This document shows positions 1 to 7,203 of a DNA stretch of 12,357 nucleotides, piece after piece. The stretch is taken from assembly GCA_002405405.1 (NCBI GenBank), contig DHLT01000110.1:1-12357 (forward strand), read 5' to 3'. Each line of letters starts with the position of its first letter. Position 1 is the first letter of the stretch. This DNA is from Ignavibacteria bacterium UBA4661. GTDB lineage: Bacteria; Bacteroidota; Ignavibacteria; Kapaibacteriales; UBA4661. The notes beneath the pieces were generated by a model. It searched no databases. It was not told the DNA's origin and saw only the letters and a program-made list of their open reading frames with translations. The position numbers were made by a program, and so were the translations under genes.

Positions 1-492
1 TCACCTGATATCAAGAATAATCAAGCATTGGCTGTTGCAGAACGACTAAAAGATAAAGCTGTTGCAGTATACTCTTCACCAAATTTTGAGGCAGTAAATC
101 TTCGTTGGCGCGGGCAAATTCAAGAAAATGCAAAACACATTGCTTTTGGAGGAATTATTCCTGAAATGAATCATAATGAAATTAATGGTTGGGAGTATCC
201 ACTTATTGGCAAAGCAACATTAGGAACAAAAGTTGCAACAGTTTTGCTTCGTGATAGTGGCGATCATCCTCGCACGCAAAGTCGTTTCGATATGCTTCGT
301 GAATTGTCCGGCGATAATATGGGGGATGTGGTTGAGGTACAAGCTGATGGTCAATACTTGCTCACCCGTATGATTGTTTCGATTATGCTTGCCGACTGGA
401 CAAGCTATTACCTAGCATTGCTTCACAAAACTGATCCTACAGAGATAGAGTTAATTACACAACTCAAAGCAAAACTATCGAAGCTGAAATAA
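1..492 (+). CDS. Bifunctional phosphoglucose/phosphomannose isomerase, C-terminal part (5' end outside window)
   Basis: The frame is open from the first base and ends with TAA at 490-492, giving 163 residues. The start lies upstream of the window; the TTG at 28 is only an internal codon. The visible part is the C-terminal SIS (sugar isomerase) domain of the bifunctional PGI/PMI family, which interconverts fructose-6-phosphate with glucose-6-phosphate and mannose-6-phosphate in the cytoplasm. The diagnostic stretch is PEMNHNEINGWE at bases 160-195; this Asn-His-Asn-Glu segment is the family signature and contains active-site residues. The tail LADWTSYYLALLHKTDPTEIELI also matches the family's C-terminus. 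Family members are roughly 310-350 residues, so about half is missing, including the N-terminal SIS domain. The last 18 bases overlap the 3' end of waaA on the other strand. Identification is by recognised motifs, not by a search. Confidence 0.88.
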   Translation, partial: SPDIKNNQALAVAERLKDKAVAVYSSPNFEAVNLRWRGQIQENAKHIAFGGIIPEMNHNEINGWEYPLIGKATLGTKVATVLLRDSGDHPRTQSRFDMLRELSGDNMGDVVEVQADGQYLLTRMIVSIMLADWTSYYLALLHKTDPTEIELITQLKAKLSKLK

Positions 493-1776
493 AATTTCCT
501 GCGCAATGGTATGCGATATACCATGTTTTGATTGAACATAGGCAAGGGCTGTTTTCTCGGCTCTTGCCTTTTTTTTCGGTTCTGTCAGTAACATGAGAAG
601 CCACTCCTGAACATCATGTGTTGTATGAATAATGCGCAGGGCATCGGCTTGTGATAATGCTATGGCGTCTTGCGCTAATTCAATGTTCGGACCACATGCT
701 AATGCTATACCATAGCCCGCCGGTTCGAGGACACTGTGCACGCAAAAGCCAAAGCCGCCACCAATATATGCACCATCCGCAATTGCGTATAGTCGTAGAA
801 GTTTACCGATACTATCGACTATTATGGTAGGTTCATTGCCAAGATTAAGAGAGGGTGAAAGCAGGGCTTCAAGCCGACTCAGGCGCTGTGCATTAGGAAG
901 TTTTTTTTCGAGAGAAGTGATGTGCGATTCTGTGGGTTCGTGTGGAACAATAATCAGCGTGATACGAAAACCCTGCAAGCGTAGTGCTTGTACAGCAGGA
1001 AGAATATACTCCTCATCGGCACCCCAAGAGCTGCCAATTATCAGAGTGAAGTTGTTTTGTTTAAGAGGTGTGTAGTGAATGTCGTTGCGGTGAGCGTTGA
1101 CACGATCAATAATGCGATCAACTCGCGTATCGGCAGAGCTATGCACTTTCGACAAACCCAATGCACGAAAAAGGAGCGCGTCCCGTTCGCCGGCGGTGTA
1201 GATGGCTGTGCAGTGCTGGTACAGCAAGGTGTGGTAGAGTTTAGAAAGTCGATTCTGTACGCTTTTCGGATTGAGCGTCGCATTGATCATGATGAGAGGT
1301 ATAGCATGTTCCGATAGAGCCGATGCCATATTCCACCACAAATCATACCGCGAAAACACAGCGCAATCGATACGCGCTTCGCGGATGAATCTTCGTACCG
1401 ACCACCATGTATCTTGCGGAAGAAAAAGAATGGCATCGCAATGCGGATACTCTCGGTGGGCATTATACCCGGAAACTGAGTACAGTGTTGCAATGATAGT
1501 GATGGTAGAGCGTAATGAGCGTATATGCTCAATTACGGGTTTAATCTGTTCAAATTCTCCCGCCGATGCCGCATGAAACCATATGGTATGTCGTGATGAA
1601 TTCTGTGTGTGCTTCAATGAGTCAAAGTGTCGCCATGTGTTTGCAATGCCTTGTGCACGTGCACGAAATTTTGCTGAAAAAAATGCGCCGACATAAAGGA
1701 CGACCGAAAGAATCGGTATTACAACAATGTTGTAGAAAAGAGTGATGATGTATCGTGCCATGAAAAAAGAATGCAT
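475..1776 (-). CDS. waaA: 3-deoxy-D-manno-octulosonic acid (Kdo) transferase
   Basis: This 433-residue protein is a GT30-family Kdo transferase, which adds Kdo from CMP-Kdo to lipid A precursor at the inner face of the inner membrane. A hydrophobic anchor spans about residues 7-31, as usual for WaaA. The N-terminal lobe has WFHAASAGEFEQ (66-77); Glu74 matches the catalytic acid of the family. The C-terminal lobe has GSSWGADEE (248-256), VPHEP (277-281), VDSIGKLLRLYAIADGAYIGGGFG (320-343, split signature) and HSVLEPAGYG (347-356), the CMP-Kdo binding region. Length is normal. The ATG at 1774-1776 is taken as start; the in-frame ATG at 1759-1761 is possible, and neither has a clear Shine-Dalgarno. 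Stop is TAG (475-477). It is divergent from the membrane-protein gene at 1880 and convergent with the isomerase gene. Its presence implies an LPS-bearing outer membrane. Confidence 0.93.
   Translation of the reverse strand: MHSFFMARYIITLFYNIVVIPILSVVLYVGAFFSAKFRARAQGIANTWRHFDSLKHTQNSSRHTIWFHAASAGEFEQIKPVIEHIRSLRSTITIIATLYSVSGYNAHREYPHCDAILFLPQDTWWSVRRFIREARIDCAVFSRYDLWWNMASALSEHAIPLIMINATLNPKSVQNRLSKLYHTLLYQHCTAIYTAGERDALLFRALGLSKVHSSADTRVDRIIDRVNAHRNDIHYTPLKQNNFTLIIGSSWGADEEYILPAVQALRLQGFRITLIIVPHEPTESHITSLEKKLPNAQRLSRLEALLSPSLNLGNEPTIIVDSIGKLLRLYAIADGAYIGGGFGFCVHSVLEPAGYGIALACGPNIELAQDAIALSQADALRIIHTTHDVQEWLLMLLTEPKKKARAEKTALAYVQSKHGISHTIAQEILFQLR
506..524 (+). terminator. Possible weak hairpin terminator of the isomerase gene, inside waaA
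   Basis: A perfect 7-bp inverted repeat, ATGGTAT at 506-512 and ATACCAT at 518-524, surrounds a 5-base loop and is followed by GTTTTG. It starts 14 bases after the isomerase stop codon, where a terminator would be expected, but lies within the waaA coding sequence. The stem is AT-rich and the T-run is short, so this is a weak call; chance is a real alternative. Confidence 0.25.
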
Positions 1777-1879
1777 GTGAGAGCCGTATTAGCCAAGAGA
1801 AAGAGTAATTTCGAAGATGAAACATCAGTGTACAATATGTTAATTTTCCTGATGCCATTGCAGTACGACTCAAAACAAT

Positions 1880-2407
1880 ATGTCTTCCCATCTGCTAGAT
1901 GACAGCACAATAATGCGTAGCATTCATCGTAAACACATTCAGCGGTGTGTTGAGTATAGCGCATTGTTGGTATTTCATGGCTATGCACTGTGGATGTTTA
2001 TACGATTAGAAACAACTTCCATATTACTTTTCACTGCAATTCTTGTATTGATGGGTTTAGGTGCACAATTGGCTGTGCTTCGAGAGCGTAGGCGATTGCG
2101 TCATCCTTTGGATCGGCGTCGATTGGTGGTGGAATCCACCGAGAGTTTGAGTGGTATGCTTTTGCTTGTTTTGAGTATTATTGTCGCACTCCACGCACAA
2201 ATTGCGCTCGTACTCTTGATGCAATGGCTTTCAGGATTACTCTTGGGATATTTTGGGGGTACTCTCGTAGGTGAATATGTGTGGCGATTTCGGACGATAG
2301 CTCGTTTGCAGCAATATTCCTTATCACGCTACGAAGAAAATCTGACGCGGTCGGTAATGTTTCCGTATAATCTTAAATTCATCGCGCGATTGTGGATAAA
2401 ATCATAG
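1880..2407 (+). CDS. Hypothetical integral membrane protein, four predicted helices
   Basis: I do not recognise this 175-residue protein. It shows four hydrophobic segments at about residues 25-43, 46-67, 89-106 and 108-130. Between the second and third is a strongly basic loop, RERRRLRHPLDRRRL (68-82), which by the positive-inside rule should be cytoplasmic; that puts both termini inside too. A Gly-rich end of helix four (GLLLGYFGG) is followed by an amphipathic C-terminal tail with EENLTRSVMFPYN. No signal peptide, enzyme motif or metal site is evident. ATG at 1880 is used; ATG at 1913 (residue 12) would also work and keeps all helices. There is no convincing ribosome binding site. Stop is TAG. 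It is divergent from waaA across 103 bp that should hold promoters for both, and lies 60 bp before the carboxypeptidase gene, so it may be co-transcribed with that gene. Confidence 0.75.
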   Translation: MSSHLLDDSTIMRSIHRKHIQRCVEYSALLVFHGYALWMFIRLETTSILLFTAILVLMGLGAQLAVLRERRRLRHPLDRRRLVVESTESLSGMLLLVLSIIVALHAQIALVLLMQWLSGLLLGYFGGTLVGEYVWRFRTIARLQQYSLSRYEENLTRSVMFPYNLKFIARLWIKS

Positions 2408-2467
2408 TCTCATGTGTTTATGGCTAATAATTGTTGGTGATTCTTGTTCCTTTTCTTCTTTGGTTAT

Positions 2468-4951
2468 ATGAATACGCACAGAATATTGCTTCGTATATCG
2501 TTTATGATACTGATTGGAGTATGGCTACTCATCGTTGATCTATGTACCGATGTTTCTGCTCAAGGAATGTCGCAAGCATCGGGAGAACAATATTCCTATG
2601 GTCGTATCTATTTTACAAAGGATTTTGGTGTTGCCGAAGCAGCAAATATGGGGGTAGAAGTTGACCACGCGATTATTCGTGAAGATTACATCGAAACAAC
2701 ATTTCAGAGTAATTTACCGGCAATACTTGCCACACAGGGAATACGGTGTGAAATCATTCATCATGATTTTGCAGCATTTCTACAAGAGCGTGCTCGTACT
2801 CGCCCGGCTAAATCATTAGCGCAATATGCACAAGTGCCATCCGGATTTCGCCTCGGTACGATGGGAGGGTTTCTGCGTTTGTCAGAAATTTATCAAGACT
2901 TTAATCGTATGCTGAGTTTATATCCTTCCGTTGTACAATTCGTTGATACTATAGGGCGCAGTGTCGAGGGCAGACCAATCGTGGCATATCGTTTTGGAAC
3001 AAGTACGTCTGTTGGTAAGCCTGAAGTGTTGTACACTGCACTGCACCATGCGCGTGAGCCCGGTGGAGCGGCGGTACTATTATATTTCTTATGGGATATT
3101 CTCCAGAAATTTCAAGCAGGTGAGCCAACGGCACAATATCTACTCAATGAACGGCAATTGTATGTCGTTCCCTGCATTAATCCTGATGGATATGAATGGA
3201 ATGCTTCAACAAATCCGAGTGGTGGTGGGCTTTGGCGTAAAAATCGTTCGAGAAATACTGATAATACACGCGGTGTCGATTTGAATAGAAACTATGGTAC
3301 AACAGAATTTTGGAATGCGAATAATGGCGGTTCTTCAACATCGCCCGGTTCAGATACTTATCGTGGTCCTTCACCGTTTTCTGAACCTGAAACTCAAGCA
3401 ATTCGCAACTTTATGAATCAGCGCAACTTTCGTGTTGCAATTAATTATCACACGTTCAGCAATTTGCTCATTTATCCGTACTCATACACACCACTGGAAA
3501 CGCCCGACTCAACGTATTACAGAGCATTTACGGCAGAGATAACCAAAAGGAATTTATATTCCGGTGGGCGTGATTTACAAACTGTAGGGTACTCTGTTCG
3601 CGGTGCATCAGATGATTTTATGTATGCAGGTATTTCCCAAAAGAAAACATTTGCACTAACACCTGAGGTCGGTACAATAGATGATTTTTTCTGGCCTGTA
3701 CCGGATCGTATTGTTCCGCAGTGTGCCGAAAATTTAATAACAAACTACACCGCTGCCTGGAGTGCGGGAGCAAATCTTCGTCCGGTTGCAACATATACAG
3801 TGGAGCGCAGCGATAGTCGTCAAGCACGACTTGTTGTTGAAACACAAAATATCGGTATTGCTTCGGCTCAGTCTGCAACACTTCGTGTGAACAGTGTTTT
3901 ACCAAATTTGCAAGGATCCGTAACACTAACCCCTCAAACGCGTACAATTCGATCACTTGCTTCAGCAGTCGGCTTATCAGTTGTACAAGCGAATCAACAA
4001 GCGATGCAACGTGATACTTTTGATGTGCAGCTTCGCGGTTCTTTGCCAAATGGCTCAATAGTACCAATCGAGCTTGTACTGACACAAGAAGGAGTTGACC
4101 GACGCGATACCATTATGCTGCAAATTCAACAACCGAACCGCGACACGCTCTTTATGGGCTCTGTGCCATCAACCGTGAGTAACTGGTCATTAGGTCAATG
4201 GGGGATGGTGACTGACCCGATGACGGGGGCGCAATGTTTGACTGATAGTCCGAACCGAAACTATACAAACAACGCACGTAATTTTGTACAGTACACACAA
4301 CCAATACGATTGACAACAGCCCTTGCTGCAACTTTGGAGTTCTCAACACGTTGGTCGATTGAATCAAACTATGATTTTGGTGTTGTACAAGTATCCAATG
4401 ATAATGGTCTTACATGGCGTTCATTGCGAAGCACACTTATGAAACCCGCTTCCGGGCAAATCAATTCTGGACAAATCGATGGTTTTGGTTTTGATGGAAA
4501 TTTTCCGCAATGGATTCGTCAGGAGTGTTCTCTAAATGAATATGTGGGGCGGAATATCCTTCTTCGTTTTGGCATTGTATCTGACGGGGGCAATACCTTC
4601 GATGGTTGGTATCTGAATGATATTGTTATCCGTACATACTCGCAAACCGCGGTGAGTGCTCCGCCTCAATCCGTGCAATCATTTGGTGTGATGTGTTTTC
4701 CGTCGCTGATTCAAGGCAGTACGGCAGGTATGCAAGTCCGCGCTATCGTGCCGGCCGGATTTTCTGCCGAGCGTATCACTATTCATCTTGTTGATGTCTT
4801 AGGAAAATCCTATTCAGCCAAAGCAACACTACGTGCTTCTGCATTGAATGAAGTTCTCATCGAATTACCGGAAATGCCCTCTGGAACATACCGTATCGTG
4901 ATTGCAGAGGCTGGGCGTACAGCTGGTGCTATGCTCGTCGTAGCACGTTAA
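2468..4951 (+). CDS. Secreted M14 zinc carboxypeptidase with T9SS type A sorting domain
   Basis: An 827-residue exported metallopeptidase that should remove C-terminal residues from peptides outside the cell. A signal peptide covers about residues 1-31 (cleavage after VSA). The M14 domain is about 134-430, with zinc ligands in HARE (His194, Glu197) and NYHTF (His328), substrate-binding Asn273-Arg274 in DLNRNYG, and general base Glu400 in TPEVG; these match His69, Glu72, His196, Asn144, Arg145 and Glu270 of bovine carboxypeptidase A. Tyr375 aligns with Tyr248, and Asp382 falls at the S1' specificity position 255. About 440-560 looks like an Ig/CARDB-type beta domain, and 560-735 like the MAM/jelly-roll region seen in immune-inhibitor-A-like proteins, ending in FDGWYLNDIVI. 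Residues about 745-827 form a T9SS tail (LVDVLGK, MPSGTYRIVI). ATG 2468 was chosen over the TTG at 2444 because it begins a clean signal peptide. The substrate is not known. Confidence 0.92.
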   Translation: MNTHRILLRISFMILIGVWLLIVDLCTDVSAQGMSQASGEQYSYGRIYFTKDFGVAEAANMGVEVDHAIIREDYIETTFQSNLPAILATQGIRCEIIHHDFAAFLQERARTRPAKSLAQYAQVPSGFRLGTMGGFLRLSEIYQDFNRMLSLYPSVVQFVDTIGRSVEGRPIVAYRFGTSTSVGKPEVLYTALHHAREPGGAAVLLYFLWDILQKFQAGEPTAQYLLNERQLYVVPCINPDGYEWNASTNPSGGGLWRKNRSRNTDNTRGVDLNRNYGTTEFWNANNGGSSTSPGSDTYRGPSPFSEPETQAIRNFMNQRNFRVAINYHTFSNLLIYPYSYTPLETPDSTYYRAFTAEITKRNLYSGGRDLQTVGYSVRGASDDFMYAGISQKKTFALTPEVGTIDDFFWPVPDRIVPQCAENLITNYTAAWSAGANLRPVATYTVERSDSRQARLVVETQNIGIASAQSATLRVNSVLPNLQGSVTLTPQTRTIRSLASAVGLSVVQANQQAMQRDTFDVQLRGSLPNGSIVPIELVLTQEGVDRRDTIMLQIQQPNRDTLFMGSVPSTVSNWSLGQWGMVTDPMTGAQCLTDSPNRNYTNNARNFVQYTQPIRLTTALAATLEFSTRWSIESNYDFGVVQVSNDNGLTWRSLRSTLMKPASGQINSGQIDGFGFDGNFPQWIRQECSLNEYVGRNILLRFGIVSDGGNTFDGWYLNDIVIRTYSQTAVSAPPQSVQSFGVMCFPSLIQGSTAGMQVRAIVPAGFSAERITIHLVDVLGKSYSAKATLRASALNEVLIELPEMPSGTYRIVIAEAGRTAGAMLVVAR

Positions 4952-5055
4952 AGAAAGGAAGTTTGTGAAAAGAAATACTCCAAAGAGATACCATGTAAAT
5001 CATGGAAATGCCGTAAATTGTCTGCTGAAAATTTTGTGTTGTTTTTATCATATAC

Positions 5056-5063
5056 AAAGGGGA
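5056..5063 (+). promoter_or_regulatory. Ribosome binding site of the secreted nuclease-like gene
   Basis: AAAGGGGA lies 4 bases before the ATG at 5068. It is one of the few Shine-Dalgarno-like purine runs placed correctly before a start in this window, and it supports choosing 5068, whose product also begins with a clean signal peptide. Confidence 0.5.
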
Positions 5064-5067
5064 TTAT

Positions 5068-7005
5068 ATGAAACAGTGGTTCATGGTGGTAGTGCACGTA
5101 ATCGTACTTTTTTTTGGTATTGTGGGGAGCATGTCTGCGCAAAATATCATGAGTATTCGTGATGCTCGTGGGATGGCAATAGGTACAGTCATTACTGTAA
5201 CCGGGCGTGTAACAGTGTCGGGTGAATTTGGTTCCCAGTTAATGTTTATGCAAGATGCAACCGCGGGTATTGCTCTTAATCCTATTGCTTCCATTGGTCG
5301 TAATGATCGTTTTGTCATGAATATCAGCGCGGGAGATTCCATCATTGTAACCGGACGTTTGGTGGAGATTCAAGCATCAGCGAATAATCCCGGCTCCGGT
5401 GTGTTGGCAATTCAAGCATTAACAACGGTGAATGGTCAAACAACATCGATTATATCAGTTCAGCGAGTCGGAACGACATCATTACTTCCTGCACCACGTG
5501 TACTGACTTCGATCAATGATATCAATGAATCGCTTGAAGGTCAATATGTCGAAGTACCCAATGTTCGCTTGACAAATGCAACAGTTCCATTTTTCCGTGC
5601 AGCGGCGAATTTCAGTATCCTTGGGACAACAAGTCCAATCATTATGCGCTTTGATCGATTTACTTCGATTGCGAATCTTCCTGTTTTTACCGATACGCGA
5701 ACAGTACGTGGTATTGTGAATCAATTTCAAGGAACATATCAATTGCAACCGCGCTCTGCGGAAGATATTGGAGCAGGTAATGTGCAAGCCATCTCTGCTC
5801 GCAATGCACCGAACCGTATTAAATTTACCACATGGAATATGCGCTGGTTTGGTGATCCGTTTAGTGGTTCGACCCCTTCGACAACGAATACAACATTTCT
5901 TGGCGATTCAACAATTCAAATCAATAATGCCATTCGTGTGATTGACTCCATTGATGCTGATGTGTATGCTCTGCAAGAAGTGGTGCTTGTAACGGGTGCT
6001 ACAACCAATCCGGGTATCCAGCGTATTCTTGCGGCACTGCCACGCTATGGCGGTATCGTTACGACCGGTATTCGTGATTTTTTATCGCAAAAAGTAGCAT
6101 TTCTTTTTAAGCGTTCGGTGATTGACACGATCAGCACACGATTGCTGACTCAACTCGAATGGGATCCCACCAATACTCGCTCAGCAGCCTATGCAACCGG
6201 TCGCTATCCTTTCGAAATGCTTTTTCGTTTGCGGGGTGCTGGGGTGCCAACTGATACTCTTATTGCTATATCATATCATGCACGGTCGCAAACCGGAACA
6301 GATACGAATGACTATAACAATCGTACACGTGATGCACTCGAATTATACAACTACTTACGGACACCAGCCCGTGCCAATGCAGGTGTTGTGTTGATGGGTG
6401 ACTTTAATGATCGGGTAACAGGTACCATTCTTGCGAGCCGTACAGTATCTCCGTATTCGCCTTTTGTGAACGATCCGACGAATTTCCGTGTTATGACACA
6501 AGCACTCGAAACAGCAGGGAATTCCTCGTTTACAAACTCGACTAGTATGATTGATCATATTATCATGAGTCGCCGTTTGTTTGCAGGCATACAAGACCAG
6601 AATAGTCAGTTCCCACCATTTGTTGAGCGTCCTCAGGCATATACGCCAAAGTTTACGGTAGCATCATCTGATCACTTTCCTGTTACAGCATTTTTGCGAA
6701 CAGATGTTACGTACACCTCGGTGCGCAATCAATGGGTGAATGCAAAACTTGCACTCACACCGAATCCGGCAAGCAGTTCGACATTGCTAACCTTCACACC
6801 TGAATCACAACATGATGTTGCTTTGGTTGTGGTAGATATGCTTGGTCAACGTCAATTCTCTACGACTATCTCTTCGGCAATGGTCAGCATGAATCGTGAA
6901 ATGATAGTTAACATCAACACGAGCAATCTTGCCAGTGGCATGTACATGGTACGGGTGGAGCAAAATGGCAAGTATGCGTCCCTGCCTTTGCAGGTTGTGC
7001 GATAA
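5068..7005 (+). CDS. Secreted endonuclease/exonuclease/phosphatase-family protein with T9SS type A sorting domain
   Basis: A 645-residue exported protein. The signal peptide is about residues 1-24 (cleavage after MSA). Residues about 25-240 form a beta-rich N-terminal region resembling the OB-fold/DUF5689-type module often placed before such nucleases (VITVTGRVTV; then GDSIIVTGRL). The EEP domain covers about 250-545 with the expected motifs: WNMRW (Asn257), LQEV (metal-binding Glu304), SYHAR (His404), GDFND (Asp445, Asn447), MIDHI (Asp496) and SSDHFPV (Asp535-His536, the catalytic Asp-His pair). All key residues are present, so it should be an active Mg-dependent phosphodiesterase or phosphatase; extracellular DNA is the likeliest substrate, but motifs alone cannot separate nuclease from phosphatase. 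Residues about 562-645 are the T9SS tail (LTPNPASSSTLL; VVVDMLGQ; LASGMYMVRV). It follows the carboxypeptidase gene by 116 bp, so a shared transcript is possible but unproven. Confidence 0.9.
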   Translation: MKQWFMVVVHVIVLFFGIVGSMSAQNIMSIRDARGMAIGTVITVTGRVTVSGEFGSQLMFMQDATAGIALNPIASIGRNDRFVMNISAGDSIIVTGRLVEIQASANNPGSGVLAIQALTTVNGQTTSIISVQRVGTTSLLPAPRVLTSINDINESLEGQYVEVPNVRLTNATVPFFRAAANFSILGTTSPIIMRFDRFTSIANLPVFTDTRTVRGIVNQFQGTYQLQPRSAEDIGAGNVQAISARNAPNRIKFTTWNMRWFGDPFSGSTPSTTNTTFLGDSTIQINNAIRVIDSIDADVYALQEVVLVTGATTNPGIQRILAALPRYGGIVTTGIRDFLSQKVAFLFKRSVIDTISTRLLTQLEWDPTNTRSAAYATGRYPFEMLFRLRGAGVPTDTLIAISYHARSQTGTDTNDYNNRTRDALELYNYLRTPARANAGVVLMGDFNDRVTGTILASRTVSPYSPFVNDPTNFRVMTQALETAGNSSFTNSTSMIDHIIMSRRLFAGIQDQNSQFPPFVERPQAYTPKFTVASSDHFPVTAFLRTDVTYTSVRNQWVNAKLALTPNPASSSTLLTFTPESQHDVALVVVDMLGQRQFSTTISSAMVSMNREMIVNINTSNLASGMYMVRVEQNGKYASLPLQVVR

Positions 7006-7036
7006 ACATGTGTGATACACAGACTAAAAAGTGCGA

Positions 7037-7081
7037 TATACCAGAAAACGTTATACCAGAAAACGTTATACCAGAAAACTT
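7037..7081. repeat. Three tandem 15-bp direct repeats upstream of citrate synthase
   Basis: The unit TATACCAGAAAACGT occurs at 7037-7051 and 7052-7066 exactly, and at 7067-7081 with one change near the end (ACTT for the expected ACGT). The repeats lie between the nuclease-like stop (7005) and the citrate synthase start (7204), ending about 35 bp before a candidate -7 promoter element. They may be an array of operator sites or the product of replication slippage. They have no spacers, so they are not CRISPR-like. Confidence 0.9.
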
Positions 7082-7115
7082 TGTGGATGCATACTGATGC
7101 AATGATGCTTTGTAG

Positions 7116-7123
7116 TATCTTTG
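7116..7123 (+). promoter_or_regulatory. Candidate Bacteroidota-type -7 promoter element for citrate synthase
   Basis: TATCTTTG matches the TAnnTTTG -7 consensus of the Bacteroidota primary sigma factor exactly and is followed by a G/C-containing stretch and an AT-rich 5' untranslated region of about 80 bases before ATG 7204. I see no TTTG at the proper -33 spacing; the nearest upstream one (7080-7083) is about 12 bp too far. A match of this length is expected a few times by chance on both strands of a 12-kb window, so only its intergenic position gives it weight. Confidence 0.35.
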
Positions 7124-7203
7124 TGCCCATGAAAAAAAATTCATTGTTTGATTGATACTCACAATTTTTGTGACATATTTTATTCATCCCTTTTTTCTCA
7201 AAT

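Noticed and set aside
988..1317. Plus-strand open frames (824-1075, 988-1317, 1271-1576) opposite waaA
   Set aside because: They overlap the well-supported waaA coding strand and show no family features.
3618..4085. 155-codon minus-strand open frame inside the carboxypeptidase gene
   Set aside because: Shadow of a well-supported gene; His/Gln-rich translation with no start context or motif.
4991..5005. Inverted repeat CCATG-TAAAT-CATGG between the carboxypeptidase and nuclease-like genes
   Set aside because: Only 5-bp arms with no T-run and no match to a known operator; short palindromes of this size are common by chance.
4965..5162. Small GTG-started reading frame (65 codons) after the carboxypeptidase gene, with AAGGAAG just upstream
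   Set aside because: More than half overlaps the signal-peptide region of the nuclease-like gene in another frame, its composition is cysteine-rich and unstructured, and the SD spacing is too short. Most likely chance.
7009..7021. Small hairpin TGTGT-GAT-ACACA just after the nuclease-like stop codon
   Set aside because: Five weak pairs, three-base loop and no T-run; not enough for a terminator call.
7037..7081. CRISPR-like array
   Set aside because: The 15-bp units are contiguous with no spacers, and no cas genes are present.
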